From positions 1-42,011 of the IMG/VR virus record IMGVR_UViG_3300010373_001371: 42,011 nucleotides of DNA; one strand, given 5' to 3'. This stretch comes from a virus. Below the pieces are notes generated by a model, which worked only from the letters and a program-made list of their open reading frames with translations, searched no databases and had not been told where the DNA came from. The translations under genes and the position numbers were made by a program. Each line of letters opens with the position of its first letter. Positions within the stretch are counted from its first letter, which is position 1. This document shows positions 13,640 through 22,367 of the stretch, piece by piece.

Positions 13640-15079
13640 TTAGTTGTTTGGTGCTACTTTGGGGTTGATGTAGGCGAGAGTGATGATGCTCGACCCTCCA
13701 TTGTTGTTGGCCGTCTGATAGCTAACCTGGCTGCTCGTATTAGTTGATGTTTGGATTTGCGCACTTCCGTAGAACACCGTCCCTACGCTGACTACCGTGC
13801 CATCGATAACGCCCGTGAGACCAGATTTCACCCCAAATGTATAAGTATTGTTATCAGATGCACCACCAGCAATGGTCAAAATTGGATGCGTAACTATGCC
13901 CGGTGGCGTACTCAAGGTAACGGTCCCAATAGAATTTCCAGTGTAATTATTCAAATCGCTAGGCGGCGTCACCCAAGAAAACCTCTGCCCAACCTGATAA
14001 AACGGCAAAATATGCCCACTGGCATCCGTCTTGATCGACCCGATATACCGAAACGCAGTCGTCCCGGCCGGCTTGTTCGCCGCAGTCAATGAGGTATCAA
14101 AATACACATCATGGTTGCCGCCGTTGATGATGGCAAACACGTGATACCAAGTCGAAGCCGTCACGGAAAGCCCCGTCCCCATCCCGCCGTTATTGCCCGG
14201 AAACCAGGAAGCGGCAGTAGTCTTGCTGAGTGCTGCCGGTGCGATCGTGTAATTGTTGGTTGAATCCTTCGCCTGCCCCGCCGCGATCCCGAGCGTGTTC
14301 ACCGAGTTATACGTCAGCGTGAAGCCGTTGATATACCCATTGGGCACCACCACCGTCGAAGCCGGCGCAATATACACATAAGACACACAACGCACCACCC
14401 CACCGGCATCGCCATAGAACGTCGCCGTATCGCCTGGCGTCGCGGTAATATTCGCGCCACCGGGGAGAATCAGATTGGTCCCATAGACAAGGGTCGGGTT
14501 ATTGTCAAACACCACCTGCCGCATCTGCCCCGGCGCCAGCGTGACCGCATTGATCGTGGCAGCCCCCGTCACATGCAGATAATTCCCCGTCGCCCCAGCC
14601 GTCCCATTCAACACCAGCGTGGGAGCCGCCGCGACCGAAGCTCCCAAGGTGCCATTGACCGCCCCCGTCAATTGCCCAGCCAAGGGATTGGCCTGCAACT
14701 GCGCCGTCGCGCCAGTGGCCGAGATCGTCACCGTATACAAGCCCCCGGCCTGGATGTCGCCAGCCAGCAAGGCCGAACCATCACGGCGCACCACAGGGAT
14801 CGGGCCCAGGCCGCTGGCATTGATGGTCACCGCGCCCGTATTGGTATTGGCGGCAATGAAGGTGATATTGGAAAACTGCGGGTAGCTCGTCATCGCCGGG
14901 TTCGGCGTCACCACCACCGCATTGACCGGGCCCGTATCCAGGCCCGAATTGAGCCCGCCGATGCTGGCCACGGCGGCAAAGCCCTGCTGGATCAGCACGA
15001 ACTCGGCACGCATCGCCGCCGAGGTGCCACGCACCTGCGTGCCGGGGTTGCCCGTGGGCGTATAAAACGGATTCGACAT
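13640..15079 (-). CDS. Tail fibre/appendage protein (479 aa)
   Basis: The N-terminal part contains MSNPFYTPTGNPGTQVRGTSAAMRAEF-type sequence that resembles virion-attachment regions of fibres (cited here only in part). Gly/Thr/Ala-rich beta sequence follows. Residues about 240-420 are homologous to the end of the 18271-20004 fibre, sharing NGYING, MGTGL-V-ASTWYH-FAI, YDVYFDTS-type sequence and FRYIGSIKTDASGHIL. That shared domain is probably the surface-binding or trimerisation module. GAGAGG lies upstream of the ATG. A role in host recognition is inferred from composition and location next to the tail hub. Confidence 0.78.
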   Translation of the reverse strand: MSNPFYTPTGNPGTQVRGTSAAMRAEFVLIQQGFAAVASIGGLNSGLDTGPVNAVVVTPNPAMTSYPQFSNITFIAANTNTGAVTINASGLGPIPVVRRDGSALLAGDIQAGGLYTVTISATGATAQLQANPLAGQLTGAVNGTLGASVAAAPTLVLNGTAGATGNYLHVTGAATINAVTLAPGQMRQVVFDNNPTLVYGTNLILPGGANITATPGDTATFYGDAGGVVRCVSYVYIAPASTVVVPNGYINGFTLTYNSVNTLGIAAGQAKDSTNNYTIAPAALSKTTAASWFPGNNGGMGTGLSVTASTWYHVFAIINGGNHDVYFDTSLTAANKPAGTTAFRYIGSIKTDASGHILPFYQVGQRFSWVTPPSDLNNYTGNSIGTVTLSTPPGIVTHPILTIAGGASDNNTYTFGVKSGLTGVIDGTVVSVGTVFYGSAQIQTSTNTSSQVSYQTANNNGGSSIITLAYINPKVAPNN

Positions 15080-15080
15080 C

Positions 15081-17417
15081 TTACCTCTCCAGGCGTCGTG
15101 AAGAATAAATCAGGGTCACACCTTGTATCGTGTGCGGCTGGAATTGCGCATAGCTCGAATAGATCAGGAAGGAAATATTCTTCTCGGTCCCCTCGATGGC
15201 AAAATTCGGCGCCGCAATGATCTGCGAATCCCACATGAAGGTGTCCCAGGTGAACTGGTCCCAGTAGCCGCCTGCACCGCTCACGCTCGTGTCGGCCAGC
15301 GGTGCCGAGGGCTGGGCATCCGGGTTGCCATACCCCAGGTCGTAGGCAAAATTGACCTGGGCATAAGCCTCCACCACACCCTCGAAGATCGCCCGGCGGT
15401 AACGCTTGCGCACGCGCGGCGACTTGCTGTGGTTGAAGGCCAGGCGTATCCATGCCGTGATCGGATTGCCGTCCTGGCTGGTGCCGATATTGTCCTGGTA
15501 GACAAAACCATTATCGGAACCGAAAAACGTCAACTCCTGTCCGGCCGCATTGGTGCCGGTGCAGATGCAGCGCACGTTCAAGCCGTAATTCAGGGGCATG
15601 ATCCCGTTGGGCTTCTGGCCTGTCAGGCCCACCGCCAACGCCGTGCCATCGCTGAAATACACGCGGTACTGGTCTTTCTGGTGCAAGGCCGTGGAAGCGA
15701 TCTGCAAGCCCTGCTTGGCATTGATCAAGCGCTGGACTTCGTGCGAAATCGAGTTGTAATCAAAGTCGCCATAGGTCAGCGTGGTGATAATGGTCTGGAT
15801 ACCGCGCGAGGTCCAGCCATAGGTGTCGTTACTGACCACCTGCGTCGTGTAGGGAGAAAAACCCATGTCCCAGATCGAGGTGATCAGGTTGAAATTCGCC
15901 GTCGACGACCCATACAGCGTGAACATGTGCCCGGTCGAAAAGATCGCCATCGTCGAACCGGTGATATAGGTGCCGCCCTGCGGCTGGAACGCCGTGATCA
16001 AGTCACCCACGCCGATATCGCCGGCGCCGTTGATGACATCCCAGTTATAGGGATTGCCAAGCGCGGAAATCATCAGGTTCCCGCCGATGGCCAGGAACAG
16101 CATCTCCTTGAAATTGATCACATGCGCCGGCGTATCCGGCGTCGAGCCCGTGTGCAGCGGCACGTAATTCGTGCCGTCAAACTCGAACGCCGGGTTCACC
16201 CCATCGACGCCATACAGTTTGTAACCCGTGGCCGAACCGGTGAAATTGATATTGCAGAACTCCATGGTCCCGCCCGGCAGCCGCGTGATCGCGCTCTGGG
16301 TTGAAGCCGTATTGGCCAGCATGATCCCGCCCACGGTCAGCACCTCGTTCGCGTTGAACGTGCCCGTCACGGCGGGCAGCACCAGGTTGCCCACCAGGTT
16401 CGCGGTCCACGAGCCCGTGCGCAAGAGCGACGCCCCCACCGTCGCCGTCGCACCGGACGTCACGCCCGTCACGGTCGCACCGGCAAAGATATTGTTGCCG
16501 ATGGCCGTGCAAGTGATCGTGCCCGTGCTTGCGCTCGTCGTCGCCACCGGCGTGCCGCCCAATGAAGTCGCCAACTGGAACGTATTGGCCGCGCGCGCCA
16601 CAACGTAATAAGTGAAATTCACCGCAAAGGGCGAGGCCAGGGTAGCGCCGCTGGCCAGCGACAGTTGCACCGGCTGGCCATTGGCCATGCCGTGCCCGGT
16701 CCAGGTCACCGTGGCCGGGTTGCCATTGCCATTATTGATCGTCACCGTGCCCGCATGGTTCAAGGTGGCCAACTGCAGCTCGAAACCGAAATTGACCTGC
16801 TGCCAGCCCGAGGCCGTTGCCACATACATCAGGCTTGCCGTCGCGCCCGCGTTGTCGCGGAAGGCATACAGCTTGCCGTTCAAATTCGCACTATCGTAGA
16901 GCTGCACACCGCGCACCGGGCCCGAACCCGGCACCGCGCCGATCTGCGCACGAAAATCATTGGCCGCCAAGAGCGTGTAATTGGCATCGTCCGAAGGCAG
17001 CGTCGCGCCACCGACTTGCGGCAACTGGAATACCGTGCCCACCGCCGCGCCAGCCAGCGCCGCATCGAGCAAGTTCTCGCCAGCCAGGAACGTGCCCGTC
17101 AGGCGCCCCACTACCAGAAACTGCGTGCTCACAAGCTGCAGCACCTTGCAGCTCGCGCCGCTCACGGCGCCGGTCAGCGTATCGCCCACATTCACCATCC
17201 CCGTCAGCACGACCGGGAAGGTGGCATAGCCGGCCGAAGACGGCGAGGCATGCCCGTCGTAACGCTCATAGCCATTGATGCGGCGATAGCCGCCGGTGAT
17301 CTGCGGTTCGTAATTCTGTGCATCGACACAGCGCCCCGGGTCCAGCGCAATGGCCGGCGTCATCAAATCCAGCCCGCCCTCGAGCGGATAGAATTCCTGC
17401 TCCACCTTCACCGTCAT
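15081..17417 (-). CDS. P22 gp10-like packaged-DNA stabilisation/tail hub protein (778 aa)
   Basis: A long beta-rich protein beginning EFYPLEGGLDLMTPAIALDPG, the typical start of phage stabilisation (gp10/tail nozzle-like) proteins. The C-terminal half has the repeating aromatic strand pattern of a beta-propeller (for example NYNWDV-type, FGSDNGFVYQDN, WDQFTWDTFMWDS). In P22-like phages this protein plugs the portal and forms the base of the short tail. Residues about 60-100 and 210-370 hold Ig-like insertions rich in GTVTI and TGVTSGATAT. It overlaps the upstream connector gene by ATGA, which matches the usual connector-then-hub order. Confidence 0.75.
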   Translation of the reverse strand: MTVKVEQEFYPLEGGLDLMTPAIALDPGRCVDAQNYEPQITGGYRRINGYERYDGHASPSSAGYATFPVVLTGMVNVGDTLTGAVSGASCKVLQLVSTQFLVVGRLTGTFLAGENLLDAALAGAAVGTVFQLPQVGGATLPSDDANYTLLAANDFRAQIGAVPGSGPVRGVQLYDSANLNGKLYAFRDNAGATASLMYVATASGWQQVNFGFELQLATLNHAGTVTINNGNGNPATVTWTGHGMANGQPVQLSLASGATLASPFAVNFTYYVVARAANTFQLATSLGGTPVATTSASTGTITCTAIGNNIFAGATVTGVTSGATATVGASLLRTGSWTANLVGNLVLPAVTGTFNANEVLTVGGIMLANTASTQSAITRLPGGTMEFCNINFTGSATGYKLYGVDGVNPAFEFDGTNYVPLHTGSTPDTPAHVINFKEMLFLAIGGNLMISALGNPYNWDVINGAGDIGVGDLITAFQPQGGTYITGSTMAIFSTGHMFTLYGSSTANFNLITSIWDMGFSPYTTQVVSNDTYGWTSRGIQTIITTLTYGDFDYNSISHEVQRLINAKQGLQIASTALHQKDQYRVYFSDGTALAVGLTGQKPNGIMPLNYGLNVRCICTGTNAAGQELTFFGSDNGFVYQDNIGTSQDGNPITAWIRLAFNHSKSPRVRKRYRRAIFEGVVEAYAQVNFAYDLGYGNPDAQPSAPLADTSVSGAGGYWDQFTWDTFMWDSQIIAAPNFAIEGTEKNISFLIYSSYAQFQPHTIQGVTLIYSSRRLER

Positions 17418-18139
17418 GCCAGCGGCTCCCCGAAACCGATGGCCGCCATCTGGTCCTTTTCCAAGAGCAGCATCAGCTTGTTGTATTCCTGCGTGCCGCG
17501 CGTCACCGCTTCTTCCGCGCCTTCATACAAGCCATACCATTGCAAAGCCTTCCATACGATGATCATCTGGTACTGCGGCGGCAACAGGGGAATATCGGTA
17601 TCGTTCTGCAGATAGGTCGCCACCTGGTAATACTCGCCATTGATGGTGTAACCCACCAGGTCGGGCGGCCCGCCCAGCACCAGATTCTTTTGCGGGTCAA
17701 TCGAATACAGCGACGGCCGCATGTAGTTCGTGCGGTTCGCGCCATACAGGTAAAGGTTGCGGAATTCATCGTAAGGCGCAAACGGCAGGATCATCTCATT
17801 GGGAAAGCCCAAAGCCGTGGTGTAGATGCGCAGCGAATCGCGCTTCCAGTTGCCGAAATTATTGGTGCCGCACTGCGCCGGCGTATACAACTGCTGGTTC
17901 GCCGCCGTATTGGTCTGGAATGAAAACTGCGAACGCAGGAAAAACCAGTCCCAATGCTTGTTTTGCACATCGAGCCAGGCATCGTTGATCCAGCGCACCA
18001 GGCGCATCAATTCGCCGTTCTGGCCCTGGCAGGTTGCCGGGTCGGCACCCGACACCCCCGCTTCCGAACGCAGGCGCTGCACCAATTGCAGGAAGGTGAA
18101 ACCGCCATTGCCGTTGATGGCGTTGACAATGATCGTCAT
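17414..18139 (-). CDS. Head-tail connector/adaptor protein (241 aa)
   Basis: The product contains TFLQLVQRLRSEAGVSG near the N-terminus, then RLVRWINDAWLDVQNKHWDWFFLR. This is the usual helix pair of phage adaptor proteins that bind the portal ring. Further on are an IDP-rich beta part and a helical end (VWKALQWYGLYEGAEEAVTRG). Such adaptors connect portal and tail in podoviruses. I chose the ATG at 18139, which overlaps the stop of a small upstream ORF (ATGA). It is followed by the hub gene with another ATGA overlap. Confidence 0.75.
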   Translation of the reverse strand: MTIIVNAINGNGGFTFLQLVQRLRSEAGVSGADPATCQGQNGELMRLVRWINDAWLDVQNKHWDWFFLRSQFSFQTNTAANQQLYTPAQCGTNNFGNWKRDSLRIYTTALGFPNEMILPFAPYDEFRNLYLYGANRTNYMRPSLYSIDPQKNLVLGGPPDLVGYTINGEYYQVATYLQNDTDIPLLPPQYQMIIVWKALQWYGLYEGAEEAVTRGTQEYNKLMLLLEKDQMAAIGFGEPLA

Positions 18140-18261
18140 GGGCACACCGCCTGCGCCAGCGGCGTATACAGAAACCACACAAGCAGGGAAAGCAGCAGCG
18201 CAAACAGGCGTGCAAACAAGCAGACAAATAAGGAAGCAAACCGTTGCGTCGTCAAAGTCAT
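18136..18261 (-). CDS. Small hydrophobic membrane peptide (41 aa)
   Basis: A short gene between the signal-bearing fibre and the connector. After MTLTTQRFAS it has an uninterrupted hydrophobic stretch (LFVCLFARLFALLLSLLVWF) and ends TPLAQAVCP, so it looks like a signal anchor or a cleavable leader with a tiny tail. An AGGGG site lies just before the ATG at 18261 (a second ATG is at 18267). Its TGA overlaps the connector ATG. The coupling and the ribosome-binding site support translation. No family is recognised; a membrane role during adsorption or lysis is possible. Confidence 0.6.
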   Translation of the reverse strand: MTLTTQRFASLFVCLFARLFALLLSLLVWFLYTPLAQAVCP

Positions 18262-18270
18262 GGTCATCCC

Positions 18271-20004
18271 CTAAAAGTTCGCCGCCAGGTGGGGGTTGAT
18301 GTAACCCGTGGTCCAGACGTTCAGGTTGCCCGGCGAGGCGGCCAGGAAATACAACTGGGCGGCGCTATTGGTGGCATAGGTCGGCGGCTGCGGCGTCGGA
18401 TAGGGCGGGTCGATGTATTGCAGCGTCGGCGAGACACCCAGGCCGGGCGACCACACCTTCACACCGGTGTTTGCACTATTGATCTGCAGCAGTGGATACA
18501 CCACCAGGCCAGGCGGCACCGTCAACGTTGTCAGCGTGGCCGACACCGCGCCACCGGCATTCACATCCTGCACCGCTGCCACGTAATTGACCATCTGCCC
18601 GGACTGGTAAAACGCCAGGATATGGCTGCTGGCATCGGTCTTGAAGCTGCCGACGTAGCGGAACTTCGCGGCACAGGCCGGCTTGTTCGCCGCCGCGACC
18701 GAGGTATCGAAATACACGTCGTAAGCGCCGCTGCACAAAATCGCAAACGCGTGATACCAGGTCGAGGCAGCAACAGTGAGGCCCGTGCCCATGCCGGCAG
18801 ACCCGGTGCCGGCCACGAAGGTCCCCGAAATCGTCTTGCTCCAGGCGCCGCCGCTTATGGTTGCCGTGCCGGTCGAATCCGTCGCGGCACAGGCGGCCAC
18901 ATCCAGCACCGTGTTCGGCGTCGTCGTATCGTTGGCCAGGCCGCAGCCGTTGATATAGCCATTCAGGATCACGGCAGGCGCGTTCCAGGTGCCGTCGCCA
19001 CGCAGATAGGTCGTGCCCGAAGGCGTGCCCGTCACCGCGCCCGGCAGCGCCGTGGCACTGGCGAGCAAGGTGCCCGAAGTCGGCAGCGTCACGGACGTGG
19101 CCGCTGTTGAAGCAATCGTCGTGGCAAAGGCCCCGCTATGCGTCAGGTTGCCGGCCACGCTGATGGTATTGGCGCCATTATTCACACCCGTGCCGCCATT
19201 GGCGCCACCCAGCAGGCCGCTCACGCCGGAAGCCAGCGGCAAGCCCGTGGCATTGGTCAACACCGCAGCAGCCGGCGTGCCCAGGTTCGGTGCAGTCAAG
19301 CTGCAGCCATTGGTCAGGCACAACACCGTGCCGCTGCCGCTGGTGGACAAACTCGTGCCCCAGCTCAAGCCCGCGCTCACCGGCACACCGGTCGGAGGAT
19401 AAGGCGCCGACGCATAGCAATTGCCGCCTGCGTTAGAAATCACATTGCCGGCACTGTCGGCACAGAGCGCATTGCTGACCGTGCCGCTGGCCTGCAAGCC
19501 CGGCGCCACCACATGGCCAAACAAGGACAACGTACCCGCCGCATTGATCGCCGCCGCATCGCTCGTGCCGCCATTGACCACGAAGTGCAGCGCATTGGCA
19601 GAATTCGTGCCCAGCACCAGGTCGCCATTCTGGCTGTACACATAGGTCGCATTGGGCAGGTTGAACGAACCCACACCGGCAAAGCCGGAAGAATTGATGC
19701 CGAAGTCGCCGAAATAGGAAGTCGCTGACGACAGGTTATTGTTCACCACGAAGTCCGACGAAGCCAGCGCGCCGGCACTCGAATTCTGCAGCACAAACTG
19801 CAGGTAGCCATTGCTGTTACCCTGGAGCGAACCCAGGAAACCCGTATCGGCATAACCCAGCGTGCCCACAGTAGGCATGCCGGCGCTGTTGCCCGTGCCG
19901 CCATTGGCGATAGGCAGAATGCCCTGCACATTGGCCATCAGATCGAGTTGCTGCGCTTGTGCAGCCATGCAAGCCAGCAGCAAAAGCCCAAGAAGTTTTT
20001 TCAT
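18271..20004 (-). CDS. Tail fibre protein with N-terminal signal-like peptide (577 aa)
   Basis: A Gly/Ala/Ser/Thr-rich fibre with recurring fibre motifs (LPIANGGTGNS, LLGGANGGTGVNNGANT, YLRGDGTWNAP). The last 200 residues are homologous to the other fibre at 13640-15079. Unusually for a virion protein, it begins MKKLLGLLLLACMAAQAQQ, which reads as a classical Sec signal peptide. Six or more cysteines in the C-terminal domain (CGLAN, AACAA, LCSGAY, ACAAKF) are absent from the paralogue and would suit a periplasmic, disulfide-bonded protein. The start overlaps the upstream stop (TGATG). It is probably the receptor-binding fibre, but a secreted decoy or host-surface role is possible. Confidence 0.78.
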   Translation of the reverse strand: MKKLLGLLLLACMAAQAQQLDLMANVQGILPIANGGTGNSAGMPTVGTLGYADTGFLGSLQGNSNGYLQFVLQNSSAGALASSDFVVNNNLSSATSYFGDFGINSSGFAGVGSFNLPNATYVYSQNGDLVLGTNSANALHFVVNGGTSDAAAINAAGTLSLFGHVVAPGLQASGTVSNALCADSAGNVISNAGGNCYASAPYPPTGVPVSAGLSWGTSLSTSGSGTVLCLTNGCSLTAPNLGTPAAAVLTNATGLPLASGVSGLLGGANGGTGVNNGANTISVAGNLTHSGAFATTIASTAATSVTLPTSGTLLASATALPGAVTGTPSGTTYLRGDGTWNAPAVILNGYINGCGLANDTTTPNTVLDVAACAATDSTGTATISGGAWSKTISGTFVAGTGSAGMGTGLTVAASTWYHAFAILCSGAYDVYFDTSVAAANKPACAAKFRYVGSFKTDASSHILAFYQSGQMVNYVAAVQDVNAGGAVSATLTTLTVPPGLVVYPLLQINSANTGVKVWSPGLGVSPTLQYIDPPYPTPQPPTYATNSAAQLYFLAASPGNLNVWTTGYINPHLAANF

Positions 20005-20495
20005 CAGAACCTGTAGGAAAAAGCCAGATTGGCATTCACGGTCGGCGCCTGCGCCATCACCACCTGGTTGCCCGACACCGTGAAATCGATAGGCTGGTTC
20101 AAGGGCAGGAAAGCCCCACGGCCACCCTGGCGGATCATGCCGATGGCGCTGCCCGGCGGGTTCGGCGCGTTTTGCAGTGTGAACAAGGTATTGCTGCCAT
20201 TGACCGCACCGGCAGGAACCTCCTGGTCGGAAAAATTACCCGTCGTCGCACCCAGCGCGAGTGGAATCGTCAACTGCGCAAAGCCGAACCCGGAAATGAT
20301 CATCGAATAACTGCCGCCGACGGCATAGAAGCCGAACACACCCTGCGCGTCCGACGTCAAGGGGTTGGCCGTCTGCGTGATGCCATTGTCCGAATACAGC
20401 GTGGCCGGCACGCCGGCGGCCGTATTGACCGTGATCGATGCGCCCTGCACCGGCACGCCGAAGGTGTTGACGATATTGTCGGAATGATGAAACAT
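20004..20495 (-). CDS. Fibre-associated virion protein with regulatory-like beta domain (163 aa)
   Basis: The protein starts with a small all-beta unit (VNTFGVPVQGASITVNTAAG, then LTSDAQGVFGFYAVGGSYSM). This resembles the carboxypeptidase-regulatory-like or Ig folds common in tail-fibre assemblies. The second half (VNGSNTLFTLQNAPNPPGS) resembles fibre-base domains. It is coupled by TGATG overlaps to genes on both sides. A structural role at the tail is inferred. Confidence 0.65.
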   Translation of the reverse strand: MFHHSDNIVNTFGVPVQGASITVNTAAGVPATLYSDNGITQTANPLTSDAQGVFGFYAVGGSYSMIISGFGFAQLTIPLALGATTGNFSDQEVPAGAVNGSNTLFTLQNAPNPPGSAIGMIRQGGRGAFLPLNQPIDFTVSGNQVVMAQAPTVNANLAFSYRF

Positions 20496-20965
20496 CAGGC
20501 CGGTTCAGCCTTGATGGCAGCCAGCCAGGCACGGCCCCTGGGGTTCGGGTCTTCCAGCACCGCGAACGGCAGCACGAAACCGGTCTTGCCGACCGGCGTG
20601 TTGGTGGCCATGGGATTCTGGAAGCTTGGTTCCTGCGGGGTGTACTTGGTTTCCTTGTTGCGCGCCAGGACTTCGACGAACATGCGGCGCATGCGGATGG
20701 GTACGCCGCGCACCCAGGGCTGGAAGATGCCGTTGACGGTCAGGCAGCCGTTGGGGGCGGCATTTTCGTCGGCGGTTTCCTGGATTTCGATTTCGAGGAT
20801 TTCGTTCATGAAGGCTTCCTCGGCGGCGATTTTGCTCAGGCCCTCCGGGCCCAGGACCGGCTCGATGGATTGGCCTTGGTCTACTACGATGCCGCCTACT
20901 ACGATGTCGCCTTGTTGGGCGTCTTTGGCGAGCTTTGGTGGGTTGGGTGGAGTGTTGCGGGTCAT
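20495..20965 (-). CDS. Phage virion protein of unknown function (156 aa)
   Basis: A soluble acidic protein. Its start region is Pro-rich (TRNTPPNPPKLAKDAQQGD) and its middle (FMNEILEIEIQETADENAAP, then CLTVNGIFQPWVRG) is an alpha/beta mix. I do not recognise a named family. Position between capsid and tail genes suggests a head-completion or minor virion protein. AGGAA lies eight nt before the ATG. An 850-nt block of repeats separates it from the upstream gene, so its expression depends on readthrough or on a promoter in the repeats. Confidence 0.7.
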   Translation of the reverse strand: MTRNTPPNPPKLAKDAQQGDIVVGGIVVDQGQSIEPVLGPEGLSKIAAEEAFMNEILEIEIQETADENAAPNGCLTVNGIFQPWVRGVPIRMRRMFVEVLARNKETKYTPQEPSFQNPMATNTPVGKTGFVLPFAVLEDPNPRGRAWLAAIKAEPA

Positions 20966-21006
20966 GGGGTTTTCCTGGTAATGGGTGAGGGTTCGGTTTC
21001 CATCAA

Positions 21007-21310
21007 CTCCCCTCTCCCGCTTGCGGGATGGGCGGGCCGCGCAGGCCTGGGGGAGAGGGAGCCCTTTGGCTCGTTAGGCTGAGCCAACACTCCCCTCTCC
21101 CGCAGGCGGGAGAGGGGCGGGGGTGAGGGAGGTTGCGACCTGACTCCGTTCGCGTAGGAGCGCTCTGCTCAACACTCCCCTCTCCCGCTTGCGGGAGAGC
21201 GGCTGGGGGAGAGGGAGCGCCCTGGCTCCGCAAGCCGCACCGACACTCCCCCCTCTCCCGCGGGCGGGAGAGGGGCCGGGGGAGAGGGAGCGCTCTGGCT
21301 CGGCCCGTTC
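21007..21310. repeat. R2 repeat array, four tandem units
   Basis: Four units each begin with ACTCCCCTCTCCCGC followed by its inverse GCGGGAGAGGGG, then GGGGGAGAGGGAGCGC and CTGGCTC-type sequence. They start near 21007, 21089, 21173 and 21245. Each can fold as a GC-rich hairpin. The array is directly followed by an R1 copy. Nothing coding is supported here. Confidence 0.85.
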
Positions 21311-21323
21311 TTGCATTGCTTTT

Positions 21324-21681
21324 GTAGGTCGGAAAAGCGAAGCGTGCGACGCCCGGCGCTTCCGACGAATGCGATTCAACGCATGAGCTTCAGAAACGAT
21401 ACCGTCCAATCGCTACGCGTTAATCTGAACCGAGGCATAGCCTCCCACGCCGGGGGCGGCCCGGCAGCCGCTCACTTTTTTTGCTCCGCCAAAAAAAGTA
21501 AGCAAAAAAAGGCGGCCGCGCAACGCCGCCCCTGCGGGGTTCCCAAAAAGCCGAGGGCTAAAACGGGAAGGACAGGAAACTCGCCTTCGGCTCAAACAAC
21601 CTGTCCTTCTTATCCGTTTTAGCCCTCGACTTTTTGGCGTCGTCACAGCGGAAACTGCGTCCGGCGCAACTGCATCTTGTC
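21324..21681 (+). repeat. R1 structured repeat, copy a (type 1 hairpin)
   Basis: The copy runs from GTAGGTCGGAAAAGCG to GCATCTTGTC. It contains CCGTCCAATCGC, CTCACTTTTTTTGC, a GCCCCTGCGGGG loop and a long hairpin whose arms lie at 21545-21566 and 21614-21635 (core CGAGGGCTA/TAGCCCTCG). An inner stem GAAGGACAG/CTGTCCTTC lies between them. T-rich flanks make the hairpin terminator-like on both strands. The rest of the 20966-21821 gap holds no supported gene. Confidence 0.85.
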
Positions 21682-21821
21682 TTGCGAGCCATTGCGTAAA
21701 TCGTAGGGCGGATGAGCGAAGCGTTATCCGCCGTTTCTTTGGTTGCGACAAATTTAAAATTTTTCGGCGCGACGAGTTCAAAAAAAGGGGAGCCAAAGCT
21801 CCCCCAAATCACTTCACCTGC

Positions 21822-22352
21822 TTACGCTGTCTGCGGCTGCTGCGGCAAGGTCGATACATCCTGCGCCGTCGTGGTCAAGCCCGTCGCATTCCAGTTGTCC
21901 GAAGACCCCGGAATGAAACCTGTGCCGGCGTAGTTCGCACCCACTGCCACCACCGAATAGGCAAATGCCGTCAAGGTATCGGGCAAGATCGGGAATTGCG
22001 GTGGCGCCGTAAAGTTGCCGCTTGAATCCAGATTCTTGCCAATCGCCCCCGAGGGCAGCGACGGTGGCAGCGGGCCTTGCACCAGGCCCACCGTGCCGGC
22101 CGCATTCACCGTCCACACGTACACGCAACCCTGGCCCACGGCCAGCGGCTTGAAGCCCGCCTGCGTTACCGCGTCCGTTACCGGCGTGACAGCACCCGCC
22201 GCGCCTGCTGCGTAATACAGCTTGCCGTTGACCGAATACGTCAGGTTCTGCGTGGTATATGTCTTGGCGGCGCCCGTGGTGCCGCTCAGGTTGGCCGTCG
22301 CGCCGCCGGCGCGCGAGAACACCTGGTTGGCTGCTTGAAAGTCATAGCTCAT
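21822..22352 (-). CDS. Small virion protein, possible capsid decoration protein (176 aa)
   Basis: A Gly/Ala/Thr-rich protein without charged clusters. Segments such as KTYTTQNLTYSVNGKLYYAAG and TAFAYSVVAVGANYAGTGF indicate a beta fold. It lies directly downstream of the major capsid gene (15-nt gap) with AAAGGA before its ATG, where head-decoration or head-fibre proteins are usual. No specific family is recognised, so the decoration role is inferred from synteny. Confidence 0.68.
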   Translation of the reverse strand: MSYDFQAANQVFSRAGGATANLSGTTGAAKTYTTQNLTYSVNGKLYYAAGAAGAVTPVTDAVTQAGFKPLAVGQGCVYVWTVNAAGTVGLVQGPLPPSLPSGAIGKNLDSSGNFTAPPQFPILPDTLTAFAYSVVAVGANYAGTGFIPGSSDNWNATGLTTTAQDVSTLPQQPQTA

Positions 22353-22367
22353 GGTTGAATCCTTTGC

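Noticed and set aside
21074-21409. Frames with FRRKRRASHA-type or SLSPGPSPARGRG-type products in the repeat blocks
   Set aside because: The same peptides recur wherever R1 or R2 copies occur. They are translations of structured intergenic repeats rather than genes.
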